A stretch of DNA of 22,597 bases from Mesotoga sp. UBA6090 (GCF_002435945.1 NZ_DIXC01000023.1:1-22597); one strand, 5' to 3'; shown: positions 15,754 through 22,597, counted from the stretch's first letter. The notes: generated by a model from the letters alone, not told the origin. Numbers and translations are program-made.

Positions 15754-18414
15754 TTAGTCGGAGTATTCTTCAACGCTTCTTGTCTTTTCTTGTTTTTCCG
15801 GTCCGGTAATCGTCAATACAACTCTGAAGCAGACGTCCTTGTCCTGATAAAAAGGACTTAGTGCACTCCTAATAGAATAATCATCCACATCCGGCGGAGA
15901 TATTCTTCTCGCGATTCTCTGAGGATAACCCCGTTGAAAGCATGGGTTATGGAACATTACTGCTGACGAAGGAGAATAAGCATCTGTACACCAGTTCCAG
16001 AGGTTTTCGGTAGATGGATTTCTTCCTGCCATGAAATAGCCGGAGGCAAGTTCCCACTCGGCATCAGTCGGAAGTCTGTAACCTTCTACTCTCTCTATGT
16101 GAGTTGTAATATTGCCGTTACCGTCCAACAGCTCTCCATTTCTGCTGTAGGCTAAGGGCAACCCTTTCAGCTCACTAAGATAGTTGCAATAAGCAATTGC
16201 ATCCTCCCAGTTAGCGTTTTTCGGACGCGAAAGCCTTTTCACAGAAGAAGTGTGATCTTGAGAATCGGTCTTTTCATCTCCTTCATCACTCAGAAAGAAA
16301 TACTGTTCAAAGGTGATTGGCTCGGCGGATATTAGGAAACTGTAGTCGAGCTCGACGGCTACAAGAGAGTAGTTACTCTCATTTATGTCTGATCCAGGCC
16401 TGGTCATGATGAAGAATTCTCCTTCCACTACGAATAACCTCACTTTTTCGAAGATTTTCAATCTTCTGTTGAACGCTTCTGTCATCTCTTCAATAGCCAG
16501 TCTCGTCGGCCGGTACTCCACTTCACTTCTCAGCTCCTGTCCAACCTTCTGAATCAGCAACCCCCCACCCAAAACACCAACGGCAATAACATTGTCTGAA
16601 AGTGCAAAAGAAGGGCTTATGTAGTCCTCTCGGGACAATGTGCCTGGCACATCCGGTGCAACAAGACCCACCTGTACTACAGTGAGCTTTCCCAAGAAAA
16701 CACCGTGAACGCGGTGACTGTCTTCCAGAACACAGACCAACGGGGATTTCGGTTCGTCTATCACTCTCCTGTTTAGCATTGATTGCGATAGAATTTTGAA
16801 TATGCCTGCGCCTTCACAGGTTTCAACAAAGAGATATCTCAAATTCCTTCTTAGGACAGTTGTGCACTCACCACTAACTCCTAAAATTGACTCCGAGATT
16901 CCCAGACGGTTTCCGCTTTCACATTCAAAAAGGGCAATCCTGCCGTTCCAGCCTACTGCAATTGTGAAACTTGCGTTGCTGTCCACCGACAGTGAAGCTA
17001 TGGGCCCCATTCTTCCGCTGATTCTTTTCATCTCCTTGAAATCAAACATATCAAAGATCACTATCTGACCGTCTATTGAAGACGCAAACAACCTGCCATT
17101 ACCGCAGGTAAGATGTGTAACACATCTCTCAAAGGATTGCACTTCATCTTTTAGTTTGAAAGACCTTGAATTGACTTCTAACAGCTTGCCATCATGAGTT
17201 CCAATAAAGAGCCTATGATCTCCCTGAAAAGTCATGCAGCTTACTCGGCAACCTACATCTAACTGATTCTCAATTGTCTGTGTTGGGATCCTCACTTTGT
17301 AGATAAGATTCTTGATGCTAAATATCAGGGACGAAGTCCCTTTTTCGAAGATCATCGCTTCTACCGGTTCTTCCACTGAGTTCTCTATATTGAAAACATC
17401 ACCACTTTCGGTGTCAAAAACCATTATTCTGTTATCGAGATGGCGTGAAGCCACATATCTTTCGGAGTCGCTTATGGCTATTAAGGTTGAAGCTCCAATA
17501 ACGGGAAAGCGTGATAGTATCTCCCCATTCGAAAGATCACGTAATTCGAATTTGCCATCTGAGACGATCAAAACTCGCTCACCGTCCGATGAGAATTCAT
17601 ACGCGATAGCTCCGATTTCCCGAAAGTCGATCTTGCTTCGCCAAAGAACTCTTCCGTCAATCAAATCAAGTGAGATAAGCTCTTCCCTCGCTTCATTGAC
17701 AACGAGAACTGATATATCGAGCTTGCCCACTCCCAGCAACCTGTCGCATATGTGTTCCTCGATACTCCATTTTTCCTCTCCAGTTGCCGGATCAATTGCA
17801 AACAGGCATCCTCCGATCCCTGCTGCGATCAGATTTTCTGAGCTTCTACTAATTTCCAGTTCATATAGCTCGCATCCAAAATCTGCCCGAAATAGCATTG
17901 AGCATTTCTTTTCTCCCGCTTCGAACTTGAAGATACTACCTTCTTCCGTTGCAGCGAACAGACTCATTCTCAATGAGTCGAATGCAAAAGCCGATACTAC
18001 TTCATTGCACGAAACGTCAGAAAGTATTCTTGTGTGATCCTGAATCGAAATTACAGTGAGGAAATTTCCGCGGCTGACAAAGGCAAGGTAATTCCCGGTT
18101 TTATCAATCGACAGAGAGAGAATCTCTTTCCCATAAGAGATCTTGTCAATTACTCTGAATTCCTCAGTATCGACAATAAGAATGTATTCGATACTTGGTA
18201 TGGCAGCAAACAGCCTTCCATTACGTAAAAAGAGAACTCCGGGACAGATATCGAGATGGCCGAAGGGTTTTGAGATTTTTAGTAGTTTCCTGGAAGTCAA
18301 ATCATATTTCGCTATCGTACCGAAGTGATCAAGAGACACTAGAGTCTTCTCATCATCCGAAAACCTTATCGATACAGGTCTTGAGCTGAAGACAAATACC
18401 GTGTCAGAAAACAT
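15754..18414 (-). CDS. WD40 double-propeller protein with C-terminal FGE-like domain
   Basis: ATG at 18414 is chosen over GTG at 18420, which abuts the GGAGGT site. The product has about 886 residues and no signal peptide. Residues 1 to about 600 carry 12 or more WD40/PQQ-like blades (for example FSDDEKTLVSLDHFGTIAKYD, FAIDPATGEEKWSI, DGQIVIFDMFDF, WNGRIALFECESG), enough for two propellers. After a linker, about 690-870 is an FGE/CLec domain (PITFEQYF, WEDAIAYCNYLSELKGLPLAYS, YRLPTDAEWELASGYF, LWNWCTDAY, DVCFRVV). It lacks the RGGSW and GFRIA frame and the FGE active-site cysteines, so it is neither an enzyme nor an obvious hypervariable copy. It overlaps the upstream TIR-FGE relic by 11 bp, implying translational coupling. 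A cytosolic sensing or scaffold role is inferred. Confidence 0.85.
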   Translation of the reverse strand: MFSDTVFVFSSRPVSIRFSDDEKTLVSLDHFGTIAKYDLTSRKLLKISKPFGHLDICPGVLFLRNGRLFAAIPSIEYILIVDTEEFRVIDKISYGKEILSLSIDKTGNYLAFVSRGNFLTVISIQDHTRILSDVSCNEVVSAFAFDSLRMSLFAATEEGSIFKFEAGEKKCSMLFRADFGCELYELEISRSSENLIAAGIGGCLFAIDPATGEEKWSIEEHICDRLLGVGKLDISVLVVNEAREELISLDLIDGRVLWRSKIDFREIGAIAYEFSSDGERVLIVSDGKFELRDLSNGEILSRFPVIGASTLIAISDSERYVASRHLDNRIMVFDTESGDVFNIENSVEEPVEAMIFEKGTSSLIFSIKNLIYKVRIPTQTIENQLDVGCRVSCMTFQGDHRLFIGTHDGKLLEVNSRSFKLKDEVQSFERCVTHLTCGNGRLFASSIDGQIVIFDMFDFKEMKRISGRMGPIASLSVDSNASFTIAVGWNGRIALFECESGNRLGISESILGVSGECTTVLRRNLRYLFVETCEGAGIFKILSQSMLNRRVIDEPKSPLVCVLEDSHRVHGVFLGKLTVVQVGLVAPDVPGTLSREDYISPSFALSDNVIAVGVLGGGLLIQKVGQELRSEVEYRPTRLAIEEMTEAFNRRLKIFEKVRLFVVEGEFFIMTRPGSDINESNYSLVAVELDYSFLISAEPITFEQYFFLSDEGDEKTDSQDHTSSVKRLSRPKNANWEDAIAYCNYLSELKGLPLAYSRNGELLDGNGNITTHIERVEGYRLPTDAEWELASGYFMAGRNPSTENLWNWCTDAYSPSSAVMFHNPCFQRGYPQRIARRISPPDVDDYSIRSALSPFYQDKDVCFRVVLTITGPEKQEKTRSVEEYSD

Positions 18415-18949
18415 CGCCACACCTCCTCTTTTTTAGGTGAAGGATGTCTCTAGAAAACACTTTTGAAAGATTCAACGCAATACGAAAACCAAGACGGTTA
18501 CACTTGCAAGTAGGGATGCTACAGTTGCGACCACTCACAAACAATCCCGCCGCACTGTGGCTCCAACTGTCACCACGTCTAAGCCTCCTGGAGCCGTTTG
18601 AACCGTTGTATAGATTGATTGTTGGGCTTTCACCGTGGAATTCTTCGTCACAAAAGTCGCTGCACCATTCCTCCACGTTTCCGCTCATGCCATACATTCC
18701 CAGTTCATTGCACTTCAACTGACCGACTTCGTGAGTCTTGCTCCCTGAGTTGGAATCATACCAGGCAACAGAGTCCGGGTTGTCAGATCCGGCGTACATG
18801 TAACCCATGCTCTTGTTCCCACCCCGTGCAGCGTATTCCCATTCAGCTTCAGTCAGCAATCTGTATCCCTTCACTTTCGTTTTGTCCTCCGTCTTTCTCT
18901 TATTCACGTCTAAAAGACTTCCATCTCCGGAATAGGCTATTTGAAGCCC
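18404..18949 (-). pseudogene. Severed FGE half of the second TIR-FGE gene
   Basis: This is the in-frame continuation of the 19690 gene after a TAA at 18950-18952. It reads GLQIAYSGDGSLL, KVKGYRLLTEAEWEYAARGG, MSGNVEEWCSDF, GSRRLRRGDSWSH and LGFRIA, the complete C-terminal two thirds of the FGE/CLec fold. The intact paralogue has GAA (KEGLP) at the TAA site, so one G-to-T change explains the break. An internal ATG at 18907 could start a 167-residue piece but has no clear ribosome site. Its end differs from the paralogues: ALNLSKVFSRDILHLKKRRCGDVF replaces ARTVF-stop, so the shared 3' flank of the other two copies is lost. The stop lies 11 bp inside the WD40-FGE gene. Confidence 0.85.
18491..18562 (-). 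other. Variable-region position in the relic TIR-FGE gene
   Basis: Twenty-four codons between SW and GFRIA. They differ almost completely from both other copies. The upstream motif is changed to RGDSW, and the DNA beyond GFRIA no longer matches the common flank. The first codon ends in C and the third in T, as in the other copies, but later codons disagree at third positions, so drift has added to any earlier targeted variation. Confidence 0.5.
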
Positions 18950-19690
18950 TTACTTTTCACTCAGCCAGTTGCAGTATTCCATTGCATCAAACCAGCTAAC
19001 ATTTATAACTGGCCTTCTTCCCCTTCCCCATCCCGAATCTTCTGGTTTAGTTGTTCCCTTCTCCATGCAATAACCGTCATATTCATCGAATACTATAAGA
19101 AACCTCTCTGTGTAGATGTCATATGTAAGCTCTACTTTATGAGTCAGCTTTTCATTGTCAAAACCGCCTAATGCGTCTCCCATAACAAAGCTTCCGCCTT
19201 CTACACACACTAACGCGTCGCCGTTTGCTAAAGTCAGACTCTTCAGAGTCGATATTATGACATTCACAAGACTGCTCTTTTCAGAAATATCGAGGCTTAT
19301 TCTATTCCTTAGCTGTCGAGACATTTCACTTTTTCTAATGTTCTCAACGAATGTGAAGATTTGGCCGTTCCTTTTTATGCCCTTGACTATATCATTATGG
19401 AAGCCTTTCCATTCATGCTTAACACATTTCGAATTCAGATTTTCCTTACTCGAAGCAACCACTACCATTACGCGGGCCTTGTCAAGAGCGTCTTCAATGT
19501 GTTTCTTGTAAGCAGCCTCTCCTATCTCATCAATCGAAAAATCGCGTAAAAAGGCTCTTATCGATTGCACTTCAAGTAAATCGTAAAGCTTCTTAGCAAG
19601 ACGCCAGTCTCTTGTGTATCCACCTCTTTTTCCATCCGAGACTTTGCATGATATGAACACTTGCCAGTCCTTCGAAGTGTCCCGAGCCAT
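18950..19690 (-). CDS. TIR domain protein, C-terminally truncated TIR-FGE
   Basis: 246 residues from ATG 19690, behind an AAGGAG site shared with the 21459 gene. Residues 8-150 are a TIR domain (KDWQVFISCKVSDGKRGG, YTRDWRLAKKLYDLLE, IEDALDKARVMVVVASSKE, HEWKGFHNDI). Glu93 in VKHEW lies where the catalytic Glu of TIR NADases such as SARM1 is found. The neighbouring Trp of the paralogue (SKWV) is Cys here. Residues about 165-246 begin an FGE/CLec domain (GGSFVMGDALGG, HKVELTYD, FDEYDGYCMEKG, VSWFDAMEYCNWLSEK). The frame then stops at an in-frame TAA. If expressed it would be a TIR effector without its sensor; it may equally be a dead copy. Confidence 0.8.
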   Translation of the reverse strand: MARDTSKDWQVFISCKVSDGKRGGYTRDWRLAKKLYDLLEVQSIRAFLRDFSIDEIGEAAYKKHIEDALDKARVMVVVASSKENLNSKCVKHEWKGFHNDIVKGIKRNGQIFTFVENIRKSEMSRQLRNRISLDISEKSSLVNVIISTLKSLTLANGDALVCVEGGSFVMGDALGGFDNEKLTHKVELTYDIYTERFLIVFDEYDGYCMEKGTTKPEDSGWGRGRRPVINVSWFDAMEYCNWLSEK

Positions 19691-20106
19691 TCCCTCACTC
19701 CTTGCTTTCCTGGCTTTTTGTCTTACTATCCGGTAATCTTCTGACCTTTTCCTGTCAACTGGGTCTTCGGTTGACTATTATTCAAGATATTCAATAGCGC
19801 ACAGGCAAATTTCTTGCCGTTAAGGTGCCTCCAGGGCTTTGGATATGATCCTCGAGTTGAGAGGGGTATTTCAACTAGAAGAGAGATCGGACACATTCCT
19901 TTCCTGAATTGTCATGCTCGTCGTTTCAATTCCTAATCCACATTTGTCTAAAAAGTCTTCAGACTTTTCTGTTCGTCTCAACTCATCTATTCGATAAGGT
20001 CTCCAAAATCCTCAAGAAGTCGTTATTATCCTCGCAGTCAAGAATCTACCGTATCTTTTGCGTCTTCAAGCGTTCCTGCGACAAATGGATAAATGATGAA
20101 GTGTAA
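19691..20106. other. Intergenic region between TIR-FGE copies
   Basis: No gene is supported. The stretch 20011-20083 matches 21515-21587, the region beyond the other FGE gene, so each FGE copy carries the same downstream DNA. The copies then differ by an indel of about 40 bp before matching again into the gene ends. A hairpin at 19951-19968 may end transcription. Confidence 0.6.
19951..19968 (-). terminator. Possible terminator downstream of TIR-FGE
   Basis: Stem AAAAGTC/GACTTTT (7 bp) around a 4-nt loop, with a T-run on the minus strand side. It lies about 140 bp beyond the stop of the 20107 gene. It is AT-rich and modest. A hairpin downstream of a DGR variable region is another reading, but this one is farther away than is usual. 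Confidence 0.4.
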
Positions 20107-21459
20107 TCAGAACACCGTCCTTGCAATACGGAAACCTATGAGGCTACGCGAGCGAGCGGGCGACCGGTTTATGCGATCAGCTACACGCGTGAGCGTAGCA
20201 TTACTGCGCCAGCTACCACCACGAAGCACCCGGCGGGAACCAGTTGTGCCGTTATAAGGGTTGGTCGTTGGGCTCTTGCTATAGTAGCGACTATCCCACC
20301 AATCGCTACACCATTCCCAGACGTTTCCAGACATATCGTACAATCCTAGCTCGTTAGGCGCCTTCTTACCAATTTGCTGTGTCACCCATCCCGAGTTCAA
20401 ATCGTACCAGGCCACATCATCGACGTTATCGCTGCCTGAATACTTGAATTTCTTGCTTCTGTTCCCGCCCCTTGCCGCGTATTCCCATTCTGCTTCTGTC
20501 AGTAACCTGTATCCTTTCACTTTCGTTATGTCCTCTGTCTTTTGCTTGTTCCTGTCTAATATACTTCCATCTCCAGAATAGGCTATTGGAAGCCCTTCCT
20601 TTCCACTCAGCCAGTTGCAGTATTCCATTGCATCAAACCAGCTCACATTTATCACTGGCCTTTTTCCTCTTCCCCATCCTTCATCTTCAGGGTTCGTTGC
20701 TCCCTTCTCTATGCAATATCTGTCGTATTCATCGAATACTACAAGAAACCTCCCAACACAGAAGTCATACGTAAGCGTCACCATGTGGGTTGGTTTTCCA
20801 GTGCTGCATCCATCTCCCCACGTGTCCCCCATGACAAAGCTTCCATTCTCGACGTAAATGAGCTCGTTTCCGTTTACCGAGGTTATGACCCTTTTCACCA
20901 CTTTGCTTTCAGTTATTTGTGGAGCTGACTCATAATCATTTCCAGGCGATGTTGTTCTCTCTTTGTCTGTATGACTCTCAGTTGTTGATGAGGTGGCTGT
21001 ATGATTCATTCCCAGTGCCACTATTATAAAATTCACAAGATTGCTCTTTTCTGAAACATTGAAAATCTGGTGCTGTCTGAGCGCAAGGGGTAGTTCCTTT
21101 ATGGTTAGGTTATCAATAAGCGTGAATACTCTGCCAAATTCCTTTCTTCCACTTATTATTTCATTATGGAAGGTGCTCCATTCATACTTGACCCATTTCG
21201 AATCCAAGCTTTCTTTGCTTGCCCCAACGACCACCATAACCCGGGCTTGGTCAAGTGCTTCTTCTATTACTTGTTTGTAGTCGGATTCTCCTAATTGCTC
21301 CAAAGAGAAACTGCTCATGAAGACCTTTATAGAGTTCGCTTCAAGTAAGTCGAATAGCTCCTCAGCAAGATGCCAGTCTCTTGTGTACCCACCTCTTTTT
21401 CCATTCGAGACTTTGCACGATATGAATACCTGCCAGTCCTTTGAATAATTTTGAGCCAT
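20107..21459 (-). CDS. TIR-FGE fusion with hypervariable C-terminus
   Basis: 450 residues from ATG 21459; the longer frame to 21519 is rejected because AAGGAG lies 7 bp before this ATG and the paralogue starts at the same place. Residues 8-150 form a TIR domain (KDWQVFISCKV, GYTRDWHLAEELFDLLE, ALDQARVMVVVGASKE, SKWVKYEWSTF). Glu93 is at the position of the catalytic Glu of TIR NADases. A polar Ser/Thr linker (150-195) leads to an FGE/CLec fold (200-450: NGSFVMGDTWGD, FDEYDRYC, VSWFDAMEYCNWLS, GYRLLTEAEWEYAARGG, GLYDMSGNVWEWCSDWW, RVLRGGSW, GFRIARTVF). The FGE catalytic cysteine pair is missing, so ligand binding, not formylglycine formation, is expected. Residues 418-441 are the hypervariable block. 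I infer a cytosolic sensor-effector of the TIR immune type. Confidence 0.88.
   Translation of the reverse strand: MAQNYSKDWQVFISCKVSNGKRGGYTRDWHLAEELFDLLEANSIKVFMSSFSLEQLGESDYKQVIEEALDQARVMVVVGASKESLDSKWVKYEWSTFHNEIISGRKEFGRVFTLIDNLTIKELPLALRQHQIFNVSEKSNLVNFIIVALGMNHTATSSTTESHTDKERTTSPGNDYESAPQITESKVVKRVITSVNGNELIYVENGSFVMGDTWGDGCSTGKPTHMVTLTYDFCVGRFLVVFDEYDRYCIEKGATNPEDEGWGRGKRPVINVSWFDAMEYCNWLSGKEGLPIAYSGDGSILDRNKQKTEDITKVKGYRLLTEAEWEYAARGGNRSKKFKYSGSDNVDDVAWYDLNSGWVTQQIGKKAPNELGLYDMSGNVWEWCSDWWDSRYYSKSPTTNPYNGTTGSRRVLRGGSWRSNATLTRVADRINRSPARSRSLIGFRIARTVF
20137..20208 (-). other. Putative DGR variable region in the TIR-FGE gene
   Basis: Twenty-four codons between RGGSW and GFRIARTVF. Against the block at 21674-21745, 40 of 72 nucleotides differ (16 at codon position 1, 13 at position 2, 11 at position 3). 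The flanks are identical for 15 nt upstream (CGTGGTGGTAGCTGG) and about 30 nt downstream, past the stop. Single third-position changes fall in GCx, CGx, CCx and GGx codons, as if the template had A there. Template repeat and reverse transcriptase are not in the window, so the DGR assignment is inferred from this pattern. Confidence 0.65.
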
Positions 21460-21643
21460 ATCCTCACTCCTTGCTTCTATGGTGTCTGTGGTCTTCCTAA
21501 AGGTGTTTAGTATTCTCAAGAAGTAATTATTATCCTTGCAGTCAAGAATCTACCGAATCCTCTACGTCTTCAAACGTTCCTGCGGCAGAAGACTTCATCC
21601 CGGCACTCCAAGCCACAGCAAAAGGACAAATGATAAAGTGTAA

Positions 21644-22342
21644 TCAGAACACCGTCCTTGCAATACGGAACCCGAAGTCGAAGTACTTGTAATCAGGAGT
21701 GTCATCTAGGCGAAACGCTACCCGTACGCACAACGCATAGTCGAGCCAGCTACCACCACGTTTCACCCGGGAGGAACCATCTGTACTGTTGTACGGGTTG
21801 ATTGATGGACTCCTGCTGTAATACTCACTGTCATAACAGTCACAGCACCACTCCCACACGTTTCCGGACATATCGTACAGACCAAGTTCATTGCACTTCT
21901 TCTGCCCCACTTCGTGTATCATTCTTCCAGAGTTCGAATCGTACCAGGCAACTAAATCAGGGCTGTTAGATCCGGCGTACTTGTACCCCATACTCTTTTT
22001 CCCACCCCTTGCCGAATATTCCCATTCAGCTTCCGTCAGTAACCTGTATCCCTTTACTTTCGTTATATCCTCTGTCTTTTGCTTGTTCCTGTCTAATAGG
22101 CTTCCATCTCCGGAATAGGTTATTGGAAGCCCCTCCTTTTCACTCAGCCAGTTGCAATACTCAATGGCATCGAACCAGCTCACCCACATTACCGGCTTTC
22201 TTCCCCTTCCCAAGCCTGAATCAGATGGTTCCTCTGTCTCAATCTCCCTACAGAATCTGTCATATTCATCAAATGTCACAGGACACTTCCCAATGTAGAA
22301 GTCATATGTGAGCTCTACTTCGTGGGGCTCATCATTACCCAT
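21644..22342 (-). CDS. FGE/CLec-fold protein, 5'-truncated, hypervariable C-terminus
   Basis: 232 residues that begin exactly at the 'VMG' motif of the FGE fold (MGNDEPHEVELTYDFYIG); the preceding TIR domain and first FGE strand seen in the paralogues are gone. The remainder is complete: FDEYDRFC, WVSWFDAIEYCNWLSEKEGLP, GYRLLTEAEWEYSARGG, GLYDMSGNVWEWCCDCYD, RVKRGGSW, GFRIARTVF. The ATG at 22342 has no visible ribosome site. It follows the transposase stop (22346-22348) after a single codon and in the same frame, so it could be read only by re-initiation or stop readthrough. The truncation looks like a deletion or insertion junction. Active-site cysteines of true FGE are not both present. It may be inactive as a protein yet could still act as a variable-region recipient. 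Confidence 0.75.
   Translation of the reverse strand: MGNDEPHEVELTYDFYIGKCPVTFDEYDRFCREIETEEPSDSGLGRGRKPVMWVSWFDAIEYCNWLSEKEGLPITYSGDGSLLDRNKQKTEDITKVKGYRLLTEAEWEYSARGGKKSMGYKYAGSNSPDLVAWYDSNSGRMIHEVGQKKCNELGLYDMSGNVWEWCCDCYDSEYYSRSPSINPYNSTDGSSRVKRGGSWLDYALCVRVAFRLDDTPDYKYFDFGFRIARTVF
21674..21745 (-). other. Putative DGR variable region in the truncated FGE gene
   Basis: The 24-codon block encoding LDYALCVRVAFRLDDTPDYK plus YFDF, paired with 20137-20208. It is rich in Asp, Tyr, Phe and Leu, residues reachable from Asn codons (AAY) by changing only A's. The RVA-x-R and P positions are kept, as in known FGE-fold variable proteins. The 3' flank after GFRIA is identical to that of the other copy through the stop codon, and could serve as the initiation of mutagenic homology. 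Confidence 0.65.
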
Positions 22343-22345
22343 AAG

Positions 22346-22597
22346 TCAGTTAGAAAAAATGTCTGCATATTCAAGCACTATGAGCAGTTTAATTAGACCC
22401 TGCCAGACGGTCTTTACCCCTGGATATCCATCACTCTTTCTTCCAATGAAGCCACCAATTCTTCCCAGCATGTAGACTATCTCGTTTATCGTCGGTGGTT
22501 CATCCGGCAAAGGTTTGTCTTTGTTTGCCATCTTGTACAGGATCTTCCATTCTCTTTCATCGAGAAAGAACAATGACCGCTTTTCGTTGAACTCTCT
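22346..22597 (-). CDS. Tn5-like IS4-family transposase, C-terminal part (runs off window)
   Basis: Only the last 83 codons are in view; the 5' part lies beyond the right edge. LDEREWKILYKMANKDKPLP, PPTINEIVYMLGRIGGFIGR and KSDGYPGVKTVWQGLIKLL match the conserved C-terminal dimerisation end of Tn5-type IS4-family transposases. As far as I recall, a similar tail also occurs in DUF4338/DruA-type proteins, so the full-length identity needs the missing part. Its stop (22346-22348) lies 3 bp before the truncated FGE frame. No inverted repeat follows the stop, which means the element's right end has been deleted or replaced. Confidence 0.8.
   Translation of the reverse strand, partial: REFNEKRSLFFLDEREWKILYKMANKDKPLPDEPPTINEIVYMLGRIGGFIGRKSDGYPGVKTVWQGLIKLLIVLEYADIFSN

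Larger units (their letters stand above)
20011..21587. repeat. Tandem duplication of FGE gene plus downstream flank
   Basis: The DNA just beyond the 20107 gene (20011-20083) is repeated beyond the 21644 gene (21515-21587), with the shared phrase CAGTCAAGAATCTACCG. Together with the near-identical gene ends, this shows that the unit duplicated in tandem contains an FGE gene and roughly 100 bp of its 3' flank. An indel of about 40 bp near 21588-21627 distinguishes the copies. Confidence 0.75.

Noticed and set aside
17312..18037. 241-residue frame opposite the WD40-FGE gene
   Set aside because: Antisense shadow; Ser/Ile-rich composition typical of reverse-strand frames and no ribosome site.
20107..21459. 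True formylglycine-generating (sulfatase-activating) enzyme
   Set aside because: The paired catalytic cysteines expected in the GGSY..C....C segment are absent from all copies, and no sulfatase gene is near.
1..22597. DGR template repeat or reverse transcriptase inside the window
   Set aside because: I looked for the common flanks of the variable region and for reverse-transcriptase motifs among the frames. The flanks occur only in the two FGE genes, and no such protein is present.
1..22597. tRNA, rRNA or CRISPR array
   Set aside because: No regularly spaced repeats. GTTCGAATC-like strings near 21930 lie within FGE coding sequence and no cloverleaf could be built.

Overview
The window looks like a defence and mobile-element island from a bacterium of moderate GC content. 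Purine-rich Shine-Dalgarno sites are strong, and several genes seem to start at TTG. From style and gene content I suspect Thermotogota of the Mesotoga/Kosmotoga type. That is an inference; no marker gene proves it.

Layout, left to right. (1) 1-2500: mostly non-coding, with a dispersed 194-bp repeat, an orphan XRE antitoxin-like regulator behind a palindromic operator, and a small beta-rich protein. (2) 2564-7395, minus strand: a very large SF1 helicase with the architecture DUF4011 - helicase - Vsr-like nuclease - DUF3320 (as I recall, the Hhe antiphage type). It is split by what looks like a frameshift after about 80 residues. (3) 7400-8560: decay zone with the 3' part of an IS4-superfamily (IS1634-like) transposase broken by an in-frame stop, and a roughly 30-codon remnant of a second XRE gene. 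(4) 8562-13562: an intact block of four envelope-type genes in two divergent pairs. Three carry LPP20/FlgT- or CsgG-like modules and one ends in an outer-membrane-barrel-like region. A strong hairpin closes the left pair. (5) 13563-14836: gene-free, with the second copy of the 194-bp repeat and two GGGTCAGACTC sites. (6) 14837-22597, minus strand: a cluster built around the FGE/C-type-lectin fold. In transcription order it has the tail of a Tn5-like transposase running into a 5'-truncated FGE protein, an intact TIR-FGE protein, a second TIR-FGE copy cut by one in-frame TAA, a two-propeller WD40-FGE protein, and a DnaB-like RecA-fold ATPase without the DnaB N-domain.

The most striking signal is in region 6. 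The C-terminal ends of two FGE paralogues (20107 and 21644) are near-identical in DNA on both sides of a 72-nt block that differs at 40 positions. The changes fall on codon positions 1 and 2 (29) rather than 3 (11). In 7 of the 10 codons where both first bases changed, the third base is the same. This is the pattern expected of adenine-directed mutagenesis of AAY-rich codons by a diversity-generating retroelement (DGR). The block sits exactly between the RGGSW and GFRIA motifs that bound the variable region of known FGE-fold DGR targets. No template repeat or reverse transcriptase lies in the window. My model is a hypervariable ligand sensor (FGE fold) wired to a TIR NADase effector, with the WD40-FGE and DnaB-like ATPase as possible partners. 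Pseudogenised and truncated copies beside it suggest birth-and-death turnover.
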